A stretch of 64,000 nucleotides of DNA from Symbiodinium microadriaticum (GCA_001939145.1 LSRX01000063.1:249417-313416); one strand, 5' to 3'. Shown: positions 23,901-38,900, counted from the first letter of the stretch. The notes: generated from the sequence alone by a model not told the origin. Made by a program: numbers and translations.

Positions 23901-26900
23901 TGCTTCGACGCTCTTCGGAACTTCATAGCGGTCAGATTTGCCCCCCCAAGCTTCAGGGTTTAGGGGTTTGGGGTGTAGGACTTGCGGGTTTAAGGGTTTT
24001 GGGTTCGCGGTTCAGTGAACCCTGAACCCGAAACCCCTAAACCCTATAAAGACTAGCATACAGATCCGTGAATAGCTGGTACAGATCTTCGGAGTAGACT
24101 GGACTGTAACCCTGATCCTGCACAAGGTCTACTTCAAACTGGGTTGTGGTTTTTGGGGCCTGTAAAAGTATTTATGTATAGGCACCTCCATACGAAACAT
24201 AAAAAGGAAATCAGACAGTTTCCCAAAGTGCCACCTAGCTAACAGTGGGGCTCGTCTCTATGCAGCTTAGGATGAGGATGTACTTTACTAGACAGGAGGC
24301 TTTTTGCTCCCGGGGGAGGGGGGGAGATGAGGATTTAGGGCATTGGACCTGGAGCCCCAGTAAACCCTAAACCATCCTGGAGGCTTACTTCCCCCCAATA
24401 GAAGGTTAAACTTCCAGATTGCTACTGAATTATAAGGACCCAAAAAGTTTAAAGGTTGGGTATTGGGGAACTCACGGAGGTCGGGCTCTCAATCCTTAGT
24501 TTACAGCAGACGCCCCCTTAACCGTACGACTGAAGAGCTCAATCCATCGACTTCATGAAATTTTTGATCTCAGGCCGCTGTTGGGCTTCGGGGCTTAGGG
24601 GTTTAAGCCATAAAGCTTCTGAGTACTGGTCTTTAGGTCAGAAACCCCAAACCCCAAAACCCAAACCCACTTCGAGTTGAACGTAAACCCTATTTCCCTA
24701 AAACCCTAAACCCCTAAACCCTAAACCCCTAAACTGCTAAACCCCTAAACCCTAAACCCCTATAAACCCTAAACCCCTAAACCCGCCTTGGCACCCACGT
24801 GCCCTTTGCACTCTCACCACCTGGAGGTCGGCTCGACTTCGAGGTTTATTTAGGGCCATTTAGGGTTGAGGGTTTAGGTGTTTGGGGTTGAGGGTTTTGG
24901 GGATGAGGGTTTTGGCGTTTAGGGTGTCGGGTTTTGGGGATGAGGGTTTTGGGTTTTCGGGTTTAGGTTTGAGGGTTTGGGGTTTAGGGTTGAGGGGTTT
25001 GGCTTAGGGTTCAAGACTTTTTCAAAAGAAATTGCCCATTTGCCGACAGAGGGTAGAGTTACATAACACTTCATAATAGCAATTTCCTGATATAGAAACC
25101 TATCTTTTTGTGTTTTGTAACGTTTATGTAAGGAAAAAGAACATGCGCACTAAGGCTTATGGGTTGTTCATCAGGCCCAGTAGTCAGTAGTAACCCCCGC
25201 AGTCCCCTAATCGTGTCCCTAGATAATAGTTGGTACTGCTGATGATAGAAAATCCTGCATTACCCTAAGGACCCCTCGACTATGGGAATTGTCGTCCAGA
25301 ACCCTTACTATGGCTCTAGCAGGATTCAGATCATCCACCGTAGTACCCCAACAGTAATTAAACAGAAACACGTTAACCCCAATCCTTAAATTAAACCTGT
25401 CCAAGAAGCGCTGTACTGTATATAGTAGAGCCCAAAAAGTTGGAAACCCGATTAAGGACAATTAGTGCTTGGATTCCCTGTACAGTACTCTTAAGGATTG
25501 AGGCTATTGGGCTTCCAACTTTTATTGGGCTTCTACTCTAAGGCAAGGGTGTTGTTGGCCCAAGCATCCTGACGATGGGTTTCATGTCACAAACGAAGTT
25601 TTGCGGTTAGTGTCTCACGATGCGTGCCCATCTACTTAGTAGATGCCATCCCGTGACGGATGCTGGCACAGAAAACTCACCGTTAGGGCACTTGGACAAG
25701 GAGGGTTCGGTGCCATGTGTTCCAAAGCTGTACACTCGCACCTCACCCATGATTTCAGAGCCCTACCCTGAACCCTCAACCCTAATCGCCAAGAGCCAAC
25801 ATAACAGGTGTAGTGTAGGCAAACCAGAATCTTCAGGTACAAAACGAGCATAGCACCTCCAACGAATCCAACGAGCCCAAGTACGGAGGGATATGAGGTA
25901 GCAAAACCCATGCGGTTTAGGGTTTAGGGTTGGGGCCAATATAACGCCACATTGGGTACTTGGACCTTTAGGGCCCTAAACCCCAAAGCCCGGAGCAGTG
26001 TATTCAGATCGGCCACAGATGGCGCCACGCGCCGCCGCCCAAATAAGCCATTCGTGCCAGAGTGGGTCGGACATAAGAGTGCTGCGGCTTCCGATCACCT
26101 CAATGGGCTTGGGGTTTAGGGTTTCGAGTTTGGATAAAGGTGATGAGGCAGAGCCTTTTGTAGGCATGGTTCGTAACTATATACATACCGTTTACACCTC
26201 CCTTAAATAAATCCTACACCCTTGAAAGCTCCTAAACCGTTAAGCCCCCAAAACCCCGTCAGAGGGGCAGCCTAATCCCTGAATCATATTCCATCCGCCA
26301 GCGCCAACACCCTAAACTTGGACCCTAAGCCACCAAAAGCCCCAACGCACGCCAAAAAACATGTCCCAAAACCCTATACCCCCCAAAACCCTAAACCCTA
26401 AACCCTAACCCCCCCCTCCCAAAAAAAAAAAAAAACAAAAAACGCAAGCTGCCAAGAAGCGATAAGGCCGATACGGGCTCGCGTGAGCATCACGTTGAGC
26501 CGACGCCAGTCGCACAAGAAGCCGACCTTACCCTCGCCTTAGTAACGGTTTAGGGTTTAGGGTTTATAGGGTTTAGGGTTTAGGGTTTAGGGTTTAGGGC
26601 TCAGGGTTTAGGGTTTAGGGCTAACCTAGACGGGACAAAAAGGCATCCGGAGAATGAGAACAGGGCTTGCGGTTTAGGGTGGCTTGGGGCTTAACTATGT
26701 GCCTTGACAGAGGTAAGGGCTTACAGGGTTTGTTGTTGTCGGGTTTGGCTTATAGTGGGTTTAGGGTGCGGCGATACAAGACGTAAGTATAGAGGACATA
26801 CGAATTAGAGTAGGGTTTGGGATGGTTTGGTTATTGGGTTTAGTTTCTATCGGGTTTAGGGTGTATGGGGTTTGGGAGTCAGGGTTTAGGGTCTAGGGTG

Positions 26901-29900
26901 CTTTATAAGATAGCGTTCCCATACTGAAGGGTTCCTTAAGGGTTGCTAGATGGAGCACCATAAGGGCTGCCATAATGATTAGAACTTAGAGCAGGGCTAA
27001 TTTATATGGGGACCTATATACTTAACAATACACTGTTGGGGGTTCCTTATTATAGTTTTACTATAGCGTACCCCCAAACCCTGTTCTAATCATTGAGGCC
27101 TCTATATTAAGGTCTTTGGGGTTTTGTCTGCAGGCCCCTGTAATGGTTGTCTGTAAAGGGAACTACGGTTGAAGGTCTCAGAATGCAGAATACAAGTACA
27201 AGGGCCCTAAGACAGAGTAGGGTTCGTAGAAGAGTTCATAAAGGGCTCTATGCAGGTGAAGGGCTTCAATATAGGGGAATGGGATTGTGGGGTATGTCAT
27301 TTATGAGCATCGGAATTTCAGGGTTTTAGGGTTTAGGGTTTAAGGGCTTTCGGGGTCTGTGATTTTTGGAACTTACATTCTAGATTGGGTGCCAGGATCA
27401 TTACATTCACTACATCTTGTGGTTACCTAGCTCGAGCCCCCCGGAAACCCTAAGCCTCAACTCGGGTTTGGGGTTTAGGGTCTATGGGGTTACGGTTTAG
27501 GGTTTGGATCTTACTGTTCAGGGTTCGTGTCAAGGTCCAGAGTGCTTTGCTTAGAGTCTATGGTTTAGGGTTTAGGATTAGAGGGCTTTCGGGTGTAGTT
27601 TGCTATGGCCGAAATCGTGACTGGGAACGGGGTTGCCCAGTCTGAAACCAAAAAAATATAATCATACCGGCAGTGTACCTGATACTTTAGGACTGTTTCT
27701 TCGCTGAACTCTCCTCCACGGTCCTCTTCCGTTTAAAAAAAGACACAGACCATCTCACCTAAATCCTACACCCTCAATCTGAAACCGCAAACCCTAAATG
27801 TTAACTCCCTAAACCCTAAACCTTAAACCCGAAACGCCAATTCCCGAAACCCGAACCAAACCTAAAAATGCAGGCCAGCCACGATTGTTTCTAACTGCGC
27901 AGAAGATAATCACCTGTCGGTTTTGGACCCTGGGGTTTGCCACCCGAAGGGGTCCAAAACCCTACACCGGTTTAAGGTTTAGGGTTAGGGTACTTGGGTG
28001 TAGGATCACAGATGCTTGGGTGTAGGATCATAGTTCTTCGGCTTTAGGGCTTAGGGTTTAGGGTTTAAGGTTTAGGGTCTTGGGTGTAGAATCATTGTGT
28101 TGTAAGGTAATATTTGGGGGAGTATATGGTTACTGGGCACTTGGACCTTTAGGGAAGCACTCGATGCACACACACGACCCAAAGCGCCATTCTAAAATCC
28201 AGGAAAGCCTACGAAGGACAGAAGGACCACTGAGTGTGTCATACAGGGGCCTTAATCGTTAGAATATGGTTTGGGGGTATATTTTAACAGGCTTAAAGTA
28301 AGGAGCCCTAAGGCATAATACTGGTAATTAGCCCATGCGCACTGAGCATGAGGATCCAAAGTTGCAGGTTTTGTTTACCTCCACCCTCAACCCGTAGGCC
28401 GTAGACCCTCCCCCCAATGAAGACTCAGCTGGGCTGTAAAGCCCCGCACAAAGCAACCCCTTTCGAAAATGTACCCTAAACCCTGAACCCTAAATCCTAA
28501 ACCCTAGCCGTTCCTAACCCTGAACCTGTCCCATGACCTTCCTAGAGAATCCATCTGAATCTAAGCCCCAGAGGCCCCACCCAAGCCCTAAACACTCTCA
28601 AAGCCCATATTGGTTTTTGGGATTTAGGGTTGAGGGCTTATTGGTCGGAGCCCGGTCATGAAAGCATAGCTAGACTGTAGTTTTGGGGCCCTTGGTACCT
28701 CTAGAGGAGCCCTTCTTGACTCCTTACAGCATCCCTCCCCAAAAAAAAAGGTGTTCAGGCCTCTTTCTCTTGGCCCTGGAATCTGTCCACGGATTCCACC
28801 TCCAAGCCGGACCGGAACCTGCACGGGAATTACGGTTTAGGTGGGTTTAGGGTTAGGGTTTCGGGCTGAGGTACAGGGTTGCGGAAGTTTCGGGTTTTGG
28901 GGAATGTTGCAGAGCAGGGTGGTGGCTTGATGCTTGAGGCTGTGGTGCAGGGGTGTTCAACTCCGGACACCTTGCGCCGTTTTCTTGGGTTCGAGGGTGC
29001 TGATGTTTAGGGCTCTACAGGTGTCCTTAAAAAGGTAGGTTCTTTGGGGTTAAGGTAGAGTTCATAGGTCACCAAACCATGAAGCTAAGATTCCGGCGCC
29101 CACCCCATGGTAGGGGCTGTGGGTGGTCTCATGCTGCCCCACGCCCCGGCCCCCCGCTGTGGTGTGGTCCTGGGTTTTGGGTTGTTTAACCCCCCTCATC
29201 CCCCTGTGGTGTTTTGGTGGGTTTTGGGTTATTCAGCGTGGCGTGGTGTGGTGTGGTGGTGGGTTGTGGGTTTCAGGTTTAATGTTTTACACCCTTCGCC
29301 CCTGTGGTGTGGTGGCGGGTGTTGGGTTTAGGGTTTAGGGTTTGCACCCGCACCCCGGATTAGGGTTTGCACCCGCACCCCACCCCTGGTGGACACGCCA
29401 CGAAGTTGCATAGCTTCAAAAGTCACAACACTCACGAGGATCCCAGGTTCGGGGGGCCCATCCCTGCGACGGTTGGCACTAGCGCAAGGATCTAAGCGTC
29501 TAAGCTCCTGAACTGTACATGGCAGAAAATACCTGAACCCTAGGCCCTAAACTCTAAATCCCTGAACTGAAGATCCGGCCAACACCTCCTGAACTCAAGG
29601 CTGCCAGGGTGCTTCTGAAGCCCGGGCCGCTCGTTAATGAGCTTCTTCAAGAGTCGCACTTGGCCCTTGTAAGGAGTCCTTGGAGAAAGGGAGGCTTGGT
29701 GGATTTCGGGCTTAGGGGTTTTAGGGTTTAGGGGTTATAGGGCTCAGGGGTTTGGGTTTATTAGGGTTTAGGACTTCGGTGTTTGGGTACCCACATAGTA
29801 TATATTATTAAGCCTTTACAGGGGTACTTTAAGTGCCGAAGAACCCTTAAGCCCTAAGAATATACCCTATGAGTACATGAGTACATCAACCCTAAACCCT

Positions 29901-32900
29901 ATAGAACCCTTACAGAATTCTTGTAGTAAACGCTAAACCCTGAAAGCCCTAAACCCTACACCCTAAACGCCTCAATAGGCACCCTTAAAGGAACACTTAG
30001 GGCACATGGAGCCTTCGAGTTCAGAAGGCCGACACGAGATAGCTGGAAGGATAATAGGGCTTTAGGGTTTAGGCCTTAGAGGTTTGGGGTTTCTATGGTT
30101 TTTAGAGTTTAGGGTTTAGGGGTTTAGGGTTTCGGGGTTCAGGGTTTGGGAGTTTAGGGTTGAGGACTTTATGCCATTATGCTCGGAGCAACCCTAAAGA
30201 CCTCAAACGTCAAGCAACTCCTACAAGTATGAGAGAGCTCACCATGCCGTGCACCCCAACCACACCTTTAAACCCCCAAACCGCAAAAAAAAAACAAACA
30301 ACTCTAAACCCTAATACCCTAAACCCTAAACTCTAAACCCTAAAACCCTAAACCCCCAAAATCTCGTAACTCCTGCACCTCTCGACTCTTGCGAGCAACG
30401 AGCTCATTGAGTTTCAGAAAGGCCCGGAATGAACAAGGCATCCAGGGCCATATAAACCCGAAAGCCCTGAGCCCTTACAGCGAAACCCTTAAACCTAAAC
30501 CCTCGACGCCAACGCCTCAAGCCACCTGAGCCGGCAGCTCTTAACCTTAAATCCGTTACCGGATGTCCGAACTTATGCTTAGTGTCGGGATTGGGTTTGG
30601 GCTTCAGGTTTTGGGCTTGTGCGGGCTTGAGGCCCAGGTTGTGAGGGTACGTACGTATTTCTTTATGGGTCTGTTTGGGGGGTGTCTTTGGGGGTCTGCA
30701 TACTTAAGCATCCTCCTATTTGGAGTCGTCTATAGCAGGCCACTTGGGGTGTACCGTTGTCTAGGCTGATCTTCTAGAATATATAGGGTTTAAGTTGGGA
30801 GCTCGGGTTTCAGGTTAGTGTGGCGTAGGCCACAAGGAGCATGATCCTGATTTACGCGATTCCTCATTACCTGAGGACCTCTTAAAACTGGAGAAGTCTT
30901 CCACGGGGGACAAAGGAAGCACAATCTAAACACCTAAGGCTCACCGAAAAGTACAAGCCTGTTCTACATCTTCGCATCTGAGGATAGTCCACTCAACAGA
31001 CGCCTCCGAGACAAGATGCACAATGCCAACATCTTCCGGGCCAATTTTGCCGTTCTTGGTGACCTGGAGTTAGAGTGTTGGTAGGTGACTATTGGGTTAG
31101 GCTTTGGAGGTTAAGGCGGCGGATCGTAGGTGTGGTTGACGGTCAGCAGCATTGATCAAAGAGGGATTGAGGCACTGTTGGGTTGCGGCAGGAGTATTCA
31201 GATCCTTTTTCTCGTATGTATGGTTGTATGTATGTATATATATATATACTCATATATATATATATATATTATATATATATGTATATATATATATATATAT
31301 GAGTATATATACATGTACACAAACACACGTATCACCCAAGCTGGAGGCAGCAGAACTCAGGGAACTCTCTCATACACAGGTGAGACACGGGGGGGGGCAG
31401 CCTCTTCCCCCCCTAAATCCGGGGCCCGAGAAGCACGACTACAGATCCTTCGAAGCGTTTGCGGAGTGTCAAGCCTGAGGTTAGGCCAACTGTTTCGGGG
31501 TCTAGAGGTTAGGGTTTGGGGTTTAGGGTTTAGGGTTTAGGATTTAGGGCTGAGGGTTTAGGATTTAGGGTTTAGGGTTTAGGATTTAGGGTTTAGGGTT
31601 TAGGATTTAGGGTTTAGGGTTTAGGATTTAGGGTTCATTGGCTATCACGTCCAAAGCCTCGGGCTCCTGAGAGAAACCTTCGAAATAAAGCCTGACATCA
31701 CAGAGCCTGAAGCCTGAAACCCCAAACCGTAGATCGTGAAATCCAAAGTCTGCATCCCAGACACGATCTTAGCTCCTATACACTCACAACCCTCCATCCC
31801 AAAACGCAACCCTGAACCCAAAACCACTTGAAACCTAAACCCCAAAACCCTGAACCCCAAACCAAAACTCTAGACCTAAACGCTCTTCAACCCCAGCCAA
31901 AAAGAGCAAAACCCAACAAGAATCCGAATTCGATCTTGGAGCCTCGAGAAGCGCCCACATGGTCTTCTCGGCCTGGCAGAGAGCGGGTGGCTCACTAAAG
32001 GGTTTAGGGTCTAGGGCTTTTAGGGCTTGTAGGGCTTTTAGGGTTTTAGGGTTTAGGGATTAGGGGTTTAGGGCTTTGAGGGTTTAAGCAGGGTGTAGGG
32101 TTTAGGGTTCCTTCAGCGGATCTGGAAGGGTTTTTATAGGGTTTCTCTAAAGGTTCTGTCAGGGTTTCTATAGGTTTTCAGGGCTCGCTTTTAGGGTCGT
32201 TTTTCATAAGGGCGCCGTACTGCTTTACTTTGGGACCTATAGTACTAAAAGGGATCACTAATTTGCAGAACTACCCAAGCTGTAAGGCTTAAGGGCTTGT
32301 TGGGTTGAGGGGTGTAGGGTTAAGGGGTTTAGGTTTTAGGGGTGTAGTGTTTAGGGCTTGAGGATGGTTTGGGTCTAGGTTCCTGAGTGACCACTAAATA
32401 ATACGGGTAACCTTTTTCTTAATATTCGGTTTTAATAAGGAGGCCCCAAAATAAAAAGGGCACAAGGGTACTACTCAGGAACCTAGGGGTAAGGTTCATG
32501 GGATTCATGGGGATTGTAATACAGGGTTTTGGGAGCACGGGTTGAGGGGCTGAGGCTTAGCGTTTTGAGCTTGGCTGCTTTGAAGTCGGCTTCGGGTGTG
32601 CAGTCGTAGCATATTGGCACTCTCAATACGGACTGTTGGCACTTTAAACCCTAAACCTCAAACCCTAAGCCCTCAGGCTGGAGGGTCGGGTCTTGAGGGA
32701 GGACTTTTAGGGTGTAGGGCTTGCAGAGTTTAGGGTTTGGGGGGTTTAGGGTTTAGGGCATTTTGTCTAGGGTATAGGGGTTTAGGGGTTTAGGGTTTAG
32801 GGCTTTTCTTTTCGTGCATAGGGTTTAGGGTTTAGGGGTTTAGGAAGTTTAGGAGTTTAGGGTTTAGGGCTTTTCTTTTCGTGCATAGGGTTTAGGGTTT

Positions 32901-35900
32901 AGGGGTTTAGGAAGTTTAGGAGTTTAGGGTTTAGGGCTTTTCTTTTCGTGCATAGGGTTTAGGGTTTAGGGGTTTAGGAAGTTTAGGAGTTTAGGGTTTA
33001 GGGCTTTTCTTTTCGTGCATAGGGTTTAGGGTTTAGGGGTTTAGGAAGTTTAGGAGTTTAGGGTTTAGGGCTTTTCTTTTCGTGCATAGGGTTTAGGGTT
33101 TAGGGGTTTAGGAAGTTTAGGAGTTTAGGGTTTAGGGCTTTTCTTTTCGTGCATAGGGTTTAGGGTTTAGGGGTTTAGGAAGTTTAGGAGTTTAGGGTTT
33201 AGGGCTTTTCTTTTCGTGCATAGGGTTTAGGGTTTAGGGGTTTAGGAAGTTTAGGAGTTTAGGGTTTAGGGCTTTTCTTTTCGTGCATAGGGTTTAGGGT
33301 TTAGGGGTTTAGGAAGTTTAGGAGTTTAGGGTTTAGGGCTTTTCTTTTCGTGCATAGGGTTTAGGGTTTAGGGGTTTAGGAAGTTTAGGAGTTTAGGGTT
33401 TAGGGCTTTTCTTTTCGTGCATAGGGTTTAGGGTTTAGGGGTTTAGGAAGTTTAGGAGTTTAGGGTTTAGGGCTTTTCTTTTCGTGCATAGGGTTTAGGG
33501 TTTAGGGGTTTAGGAAGTTTAGGAGTTTAGGGTTTAGGGCTTTTCTTTTCGTGCATAGGGTTTAGGGTTTAGGGGTTTAGGAAGTTTAGGGGTTTAGGGT
33601 TTAGGGCTGGAGGGCGTCGGGCCGGAAGGGCAGAACCAATCCCATCGAGGGTTCAGGAAGTGGGGGCCGGTCTTCACAGTTCGGGTTTATAGGGTGTTTG
33701 TTGAGGGTTCGGGGTTTAAGATTTAGTTTAGTGCTTGAGGCAAACAGCGGCACTTCTCCGGAAAGGACGCTGCGAAACCCTATAAACCCTAATGCCAACA
33801 AGCAACCGGCTGTGTTCAGCCCCTTAAATCCCAAGCCCTACTAACATGCTTGGACAACTCACGGAAACAGAGCAGATACAAAACACAAAGACTGGACACT
33901 CCAAGAACGAACGACTTTGGAGTCTTTGAATCTTTGAAGCATAATTAAGCTGAAATCCACCGAGGCTAGTTCGAGATGCCCGGGTGTGAATGCTGTGCTT
34001 TGGAATGTTAGACTTGGAGTCAGGCTGTGATCATGTCAATCTAGCGCGCACCCCCTAAACCCTAAACCAAAACCCCCAGGATGCCTCTGCTGGGTTGATG
34101 TATGAAGAGCCGTGCCCCTCGCGCTTCTCTTCGCACTTCTCTAAGTTGATGAAGGCCACGGGCATGTGCCTTCCGTCAGGGTCGGGAATAAGGTTTTAAT
34201 AAGGCGTTTATAAGGGTTGCTGCCGGGGTTTAGAGTTTAGGGGAATATGGATGTAATAAGGCCTTTATGAGCGTTACTGTAAGGGTTTAGGGCTAGCGTT
34301 TAGGCGGTCAGGAATATGGATTCAGTAAGGCTGTTATGAGGGTTATTGTAAGGATTGAAGTTGAGATGGTTCCGCTGAGGGATTGTATAAGAGGTAGGGC
34401 TCGTTGTTCGTGGGTATTCCTGTAGACTGATATGTGTCGCTCAATATGTGCACACGGCTTTCACAATTAAAGTTAATAGCCTTAGCCAGATCTTCCAAAA
34501 TTCTTCATTAAGGACAATATATATATATATATATAATGTGTATATATATATATATATGTATCATAAATCATATGAGGGTTCAAACTATAATTCGAGGTAT
34601 ACTCCTCAATTAAGGGATGTTGGAAGGTCTGGGGAGAGGGTCCCAGAACGTGTTCTATGGGCCGGAAGCCGGGGTGCGGGGGGTGTAGAAAACTCGCGTT
34701 GCACGGGTAACCCTAGGGATCGGCCACGGCCAATCCCTAAACCCGGCCAATCCCTAAACCCTAAACCCCAAAGGCCAATCCCTAAACCCTAAACCCCTAA
34801 ACCCCCAAAACAGTAAAAGCGCTAAACCCTAAAAACCCTAAACCTCAAAAACCTTAAAAACCCTAAACCCTAGAACTCTTAACCCCAAAAGCCCTACACC
34901 CTAAAGACCCCTATACCCTAAAAGCCCTAAAAACCCTAAAAACCCTAAACACCGTACTAAACACACCAAAAAACCCTAAAAACCCTAAAAACCCCTAAAC
35001 CCCTAAACCCTTCGGCTTCTCAAGGGAAGCCCGAGAACGAACCCTGGGAGCCCCTGTTTCCTAGGAATGGAAAAGTTTAGGGTTTGAGGGGATGCGGGGT
35101 TTAGGGTTTAGGGGTTTAGGGGTTTTTAGGGGTTTTTGGGGGTTTAGGGGTTTAGGGGTTTTTGGGGGTTTAGGGTTTACGGGTTTAGGGGTTTGGGGGC
35201 TTTTAGGTTAGGGCTTAGGAAGCTAAGACAACCCAAAAGGGCAAAAGGTCCCACTGGAAGACCTAGGCCCCAACTCGTACACCTACAGCCTGAACCACCC
35301 TTCACCCCAAAAAGGCCACGAGGCCTCACCTAGGCTTAGGGTTTAGGGTTTAGGTTAGGGTTTAGGGTTTAGTGTTTAGGGTTCAGGGCTGGGATCGCTG
35401 CTCTTTCTGGAGCCTCCATCCCTCAAGACCCCACACCCCCCAAGCCCCTGAAAAGCCCTTCCTCATGGTGTTTCCGAAGGCCCCCGAGCAATTCAAACAG
35501 AACCCAAGCAGTAACACTCGAAGTTTAACAAGAAATTCCCGTTCCGGACTGCTGCAATGGATGTCTTTTACTTGTTGGAGATTTAGGATTAGAGTCGTAA
35601 ATCCTAGACTTGACAGACTGTGTCTGGGGAACCCCCGAAAAGCGTTCTGAGCAAGATCCTCTGAAACCCAAGAAAGCAAAAACATAAAAAAGTAGCCTAC
35701 CGATCACCCTAACCACAAAGCACTGGGAACAGGGCCCTAAACAAACCCTAAAACCTAAACCCTAAACCCAAAGCCCTGAGACCCAAACCCTAAACCCTAA
35801 ACCCCTAAACCCTAAACCCTAAAACCTAAACCCTAAAACCTAAACCCCTAAACCCTAAACCTTAAAGCCTAAAACCTAAACCTAAACCCCTAAACCCTAA

Positions 35901-38900
35901 ACTCTAAACCCCTAAACCCTAAACCTTAAAGCCTAAAACCTAAACCTAAACCCCTAAACCCTAAACTCTAAACCCCTAAACCCTAAAACCTAAACCCCTA
36001 TAACCCCCAGACCCTAAAACCTAAACCGCCTCTGTGGCCAGGGGAAGCCCTCGGGGGGCTTGCGGTGGATGTGAGACACGCCGTTCCTCAGCGACCACGC
36101 AGCGGCGCAGCGATAGCGCAAAGAAGTGGGCTTAGGATTTAAGGCTTTAGGGTTTAGGATTTAGGGTTTAGAATATAAGGATTTAGGGTTTAGGGTTTAT
36201 GTAGGGCTTAGAGTTAAGGCTTTACGTAGGGTTAAAGGAGGTTAAGGCTGACATAGGGCTTTAGGATTGAAGCGTTCACATGGGGTTTAAGGACTTAACG
36301 CTCTACATAGGGTTTAGTCATTTACGGCTTTGGGGCTTAAGGTATAAGAACGGACCCTTCGTTCGACAGGTTGAAGAGGTTGGAGGCTGGAGTTGCGGTT
36401 GAGGGTTTCGGGATGAAGTTTTGGAAGTTTACGATTTTAGGCCTAGGTCAGGAGTGGAAGGCCGACATCAATCGTGATCGTGCTAACAGCAGTTCAGGCA
36501 TGCTAATGTCATGAAGCTGTGTGCTGCTGGATGTGTATTGATTAGGAAGGTCAATCAATGTAGCACTTTTTAGGGTCATTGTGTTTCCGGATTTGGGGGA
36601 CTGCTACTGCAAAGGTGATTGAATTCCTCTGTGTTTATTCGCGCGAAGAGGGAGCGCTGGCACACACTTCAGTTTGGATAAGCTTCTGGGTGTGGGCTTT
36701 GCCTGTTGCTCCTTGGTTGAAACGAATCTACCACTTCACTTACTGGTTTCATTTTCTCGATCCAGAAAACACACAACCGATGCAGCACGATCTTTGGACT
36801 CAAATCTCGGGGCTCCAAAGGATAACGAGCGCTAAACTCAGCAAAGTGACCGTTCCGCATTTCGCACACTTGTGAATTCACTTGATGCACAGTTGCGTCT
36901 TTGATGACTTGTAGCAGCAGTAGGAGGATGGGGGGAGGAGGAGGAGGTTAGTAGTTGGAGGAGGCGGAGCAGGAGGAGGAGGAGGAGCAGGAGTCGTGGT
37001 AGGTGTTCCGCAGTAGCAATCCTTGCCGTCGTGGTCCCGAACTGGGCACTTGGAAGTTAAAGGGACAACAGGCTCACACCTTTGGCAGCCAAGCTGCTGT
37101 AGCCGCCCATTGTAGAATGCCGCCTGGGAAGCTGGGACTTGGGGTTCAGGGGCTTGGGATGATCGCTAAAAAGTGCTGCAACTGGGTTTTAGGGTTTAGG
37201 GTTCCCTAAATGTCCATGTGCCCAAGATGTATATACTCCGGCCCTCAAGTACCGAAACAGGGACCACTTTGAGATCAAAGTATACATTATTTGGGCACAC
37301 GGGCCCTTAGGGGTGTAGGGCACCGCAGTCGCTGGGGGCGTGCGGTATGTACAGCCCTCAGCTTCGAAGCTTAGAGGGTTGCACTGCTTGAGACACGCTG
37401 CAGCTACATCGAGCTGTAGACGGCTTATGAGCATGCGCAACGGAATGGGTACATGCACGATTCAAGGTAATGTAGGAGCCTTAATGATTAGAATAGGGTT
37501 CTGGGCTCCTATATGGTATAATTATAATAAGGAACCTAAGGCATAAGCTCGGCAATTATTTTTAGGCTTCTATAGGTTCTAGAGTACAACTTTTTGAGTC
37601 GGGTTAAGTTTCTTGCGTGGTCTCTTTACATCCGATATTACAGACGAGTGGGTTACCTAAGATTCGAGAATCTGCTTCGGCTGGGAAAAAGCACATGCCG
37701 CAAAGCATGAGGGCCCATGTACCCAAATAGTATATACTTTGGCCTTGAAGTAGTCCCCATATAGGTACTTTGGGGCCAAAGTATATACTGTTTGGGTACA
37801 TGGGCCCTCATATTGAGGCCCGCCAAGAAGGGAAAACCCTGGTTTGAACAACAATGCCCATCTCCCAAACAAGCAAAACGTAAACACACCACATCCACCT
37901 AGACCTTCCAATATCCCTCAATTAAGCAATATATCTTAAATTATAGTAGGATCCTTAATCTGATTTAAAGTATATTCCTTAATTAAGGGACATTGGAAGG
38001 TCTGGGCATCTCGCCATGAATTTCAACGAGGGTGTTGGGGTTGCGGAGGGTTGGGATTCGGAATTGCCTGGAGGCTCATACCCTGCCCGTTTCTTAGGTT
38101 ACCTCCTTTTCTATACGACAGATCCTAACTAAAGAACTATATACCCTACATACCTACTGTTCTACATAACAGATTCTAACTACAGACCGAAGTAGCCCGT
38201 AAAAAGGGGTGGGGTATTATGAGTCTCGAGGTGGGGGTTTTATGAGGGGCCTAGGGTTCGGCGCGTGCGGTTCAGGGACGAAGCAATTATGGTTTAGAAT
38301 TTAGGATGTTTAGGGTTTAGGGCTTAGGATGGTTTAGGGCTTGCGGCTTAGGATGGTTTAGGGTTTAGGGTATTTGGAGCTCTCGCTCAGAGCACCTAGC
38401 CCGAAGCACCCCTGTGTAATCTTGATGTTGTTATCGCCTCAGACTTACACTTAAGCCATGACTTGCGAGTGGCTCAATAAGTAGAGATCTTCAAAGCGAA
38501 TATTTCGAATCACACCCCAAATCCGAAACTCCAACACCCCACACCCCTAATCTCTAAACGCTCAACCTGCAATCTGAAGAAAGCTAACCCCTAAACCCCT
38601 GACCCTCAACCCTCAATCCTAAACCCCTAAACCTCTAATCCCCAAACCCTCAACCCTAAACCCTAAACCCCCAAACCCTAAGCCCTCAACCCCAAACCCT
38701 CAACCCTGAACCTGCTTTCGAACAAGCTGCCGAGGCAAATTCTGCCACCAGCGGGTGCATGCGGTACTGGGTGTCCAAAAGGCAGGGCCTGACAAAACCA
38801 TTTCCACTCAAGAACAAGAGCTTAGGGTTTATAGTTAGGGTTTCGGTCATTAGGGTTTAGGGTTTCATGTTTAGGGTGTAGGGTTAATTTTTTAGAGTTC

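Noticed and set aside
29430..29525. Island reading NRRRDGPPEPGIL as the VR-N segment of the UPF1-like core
   Set aside because: The proper segment (VIIFCAVRNNR) was found at 27,880-27,913 after motif V, so this cannot be it.
33600..33780. GC-rich island after the 67-base array as a UPF1-like exon (EDRPPLPEPSMGL)
   Set aside because: Flanking exons (34,085 and 31,943) join in phase without it and the helicase order would be broken.
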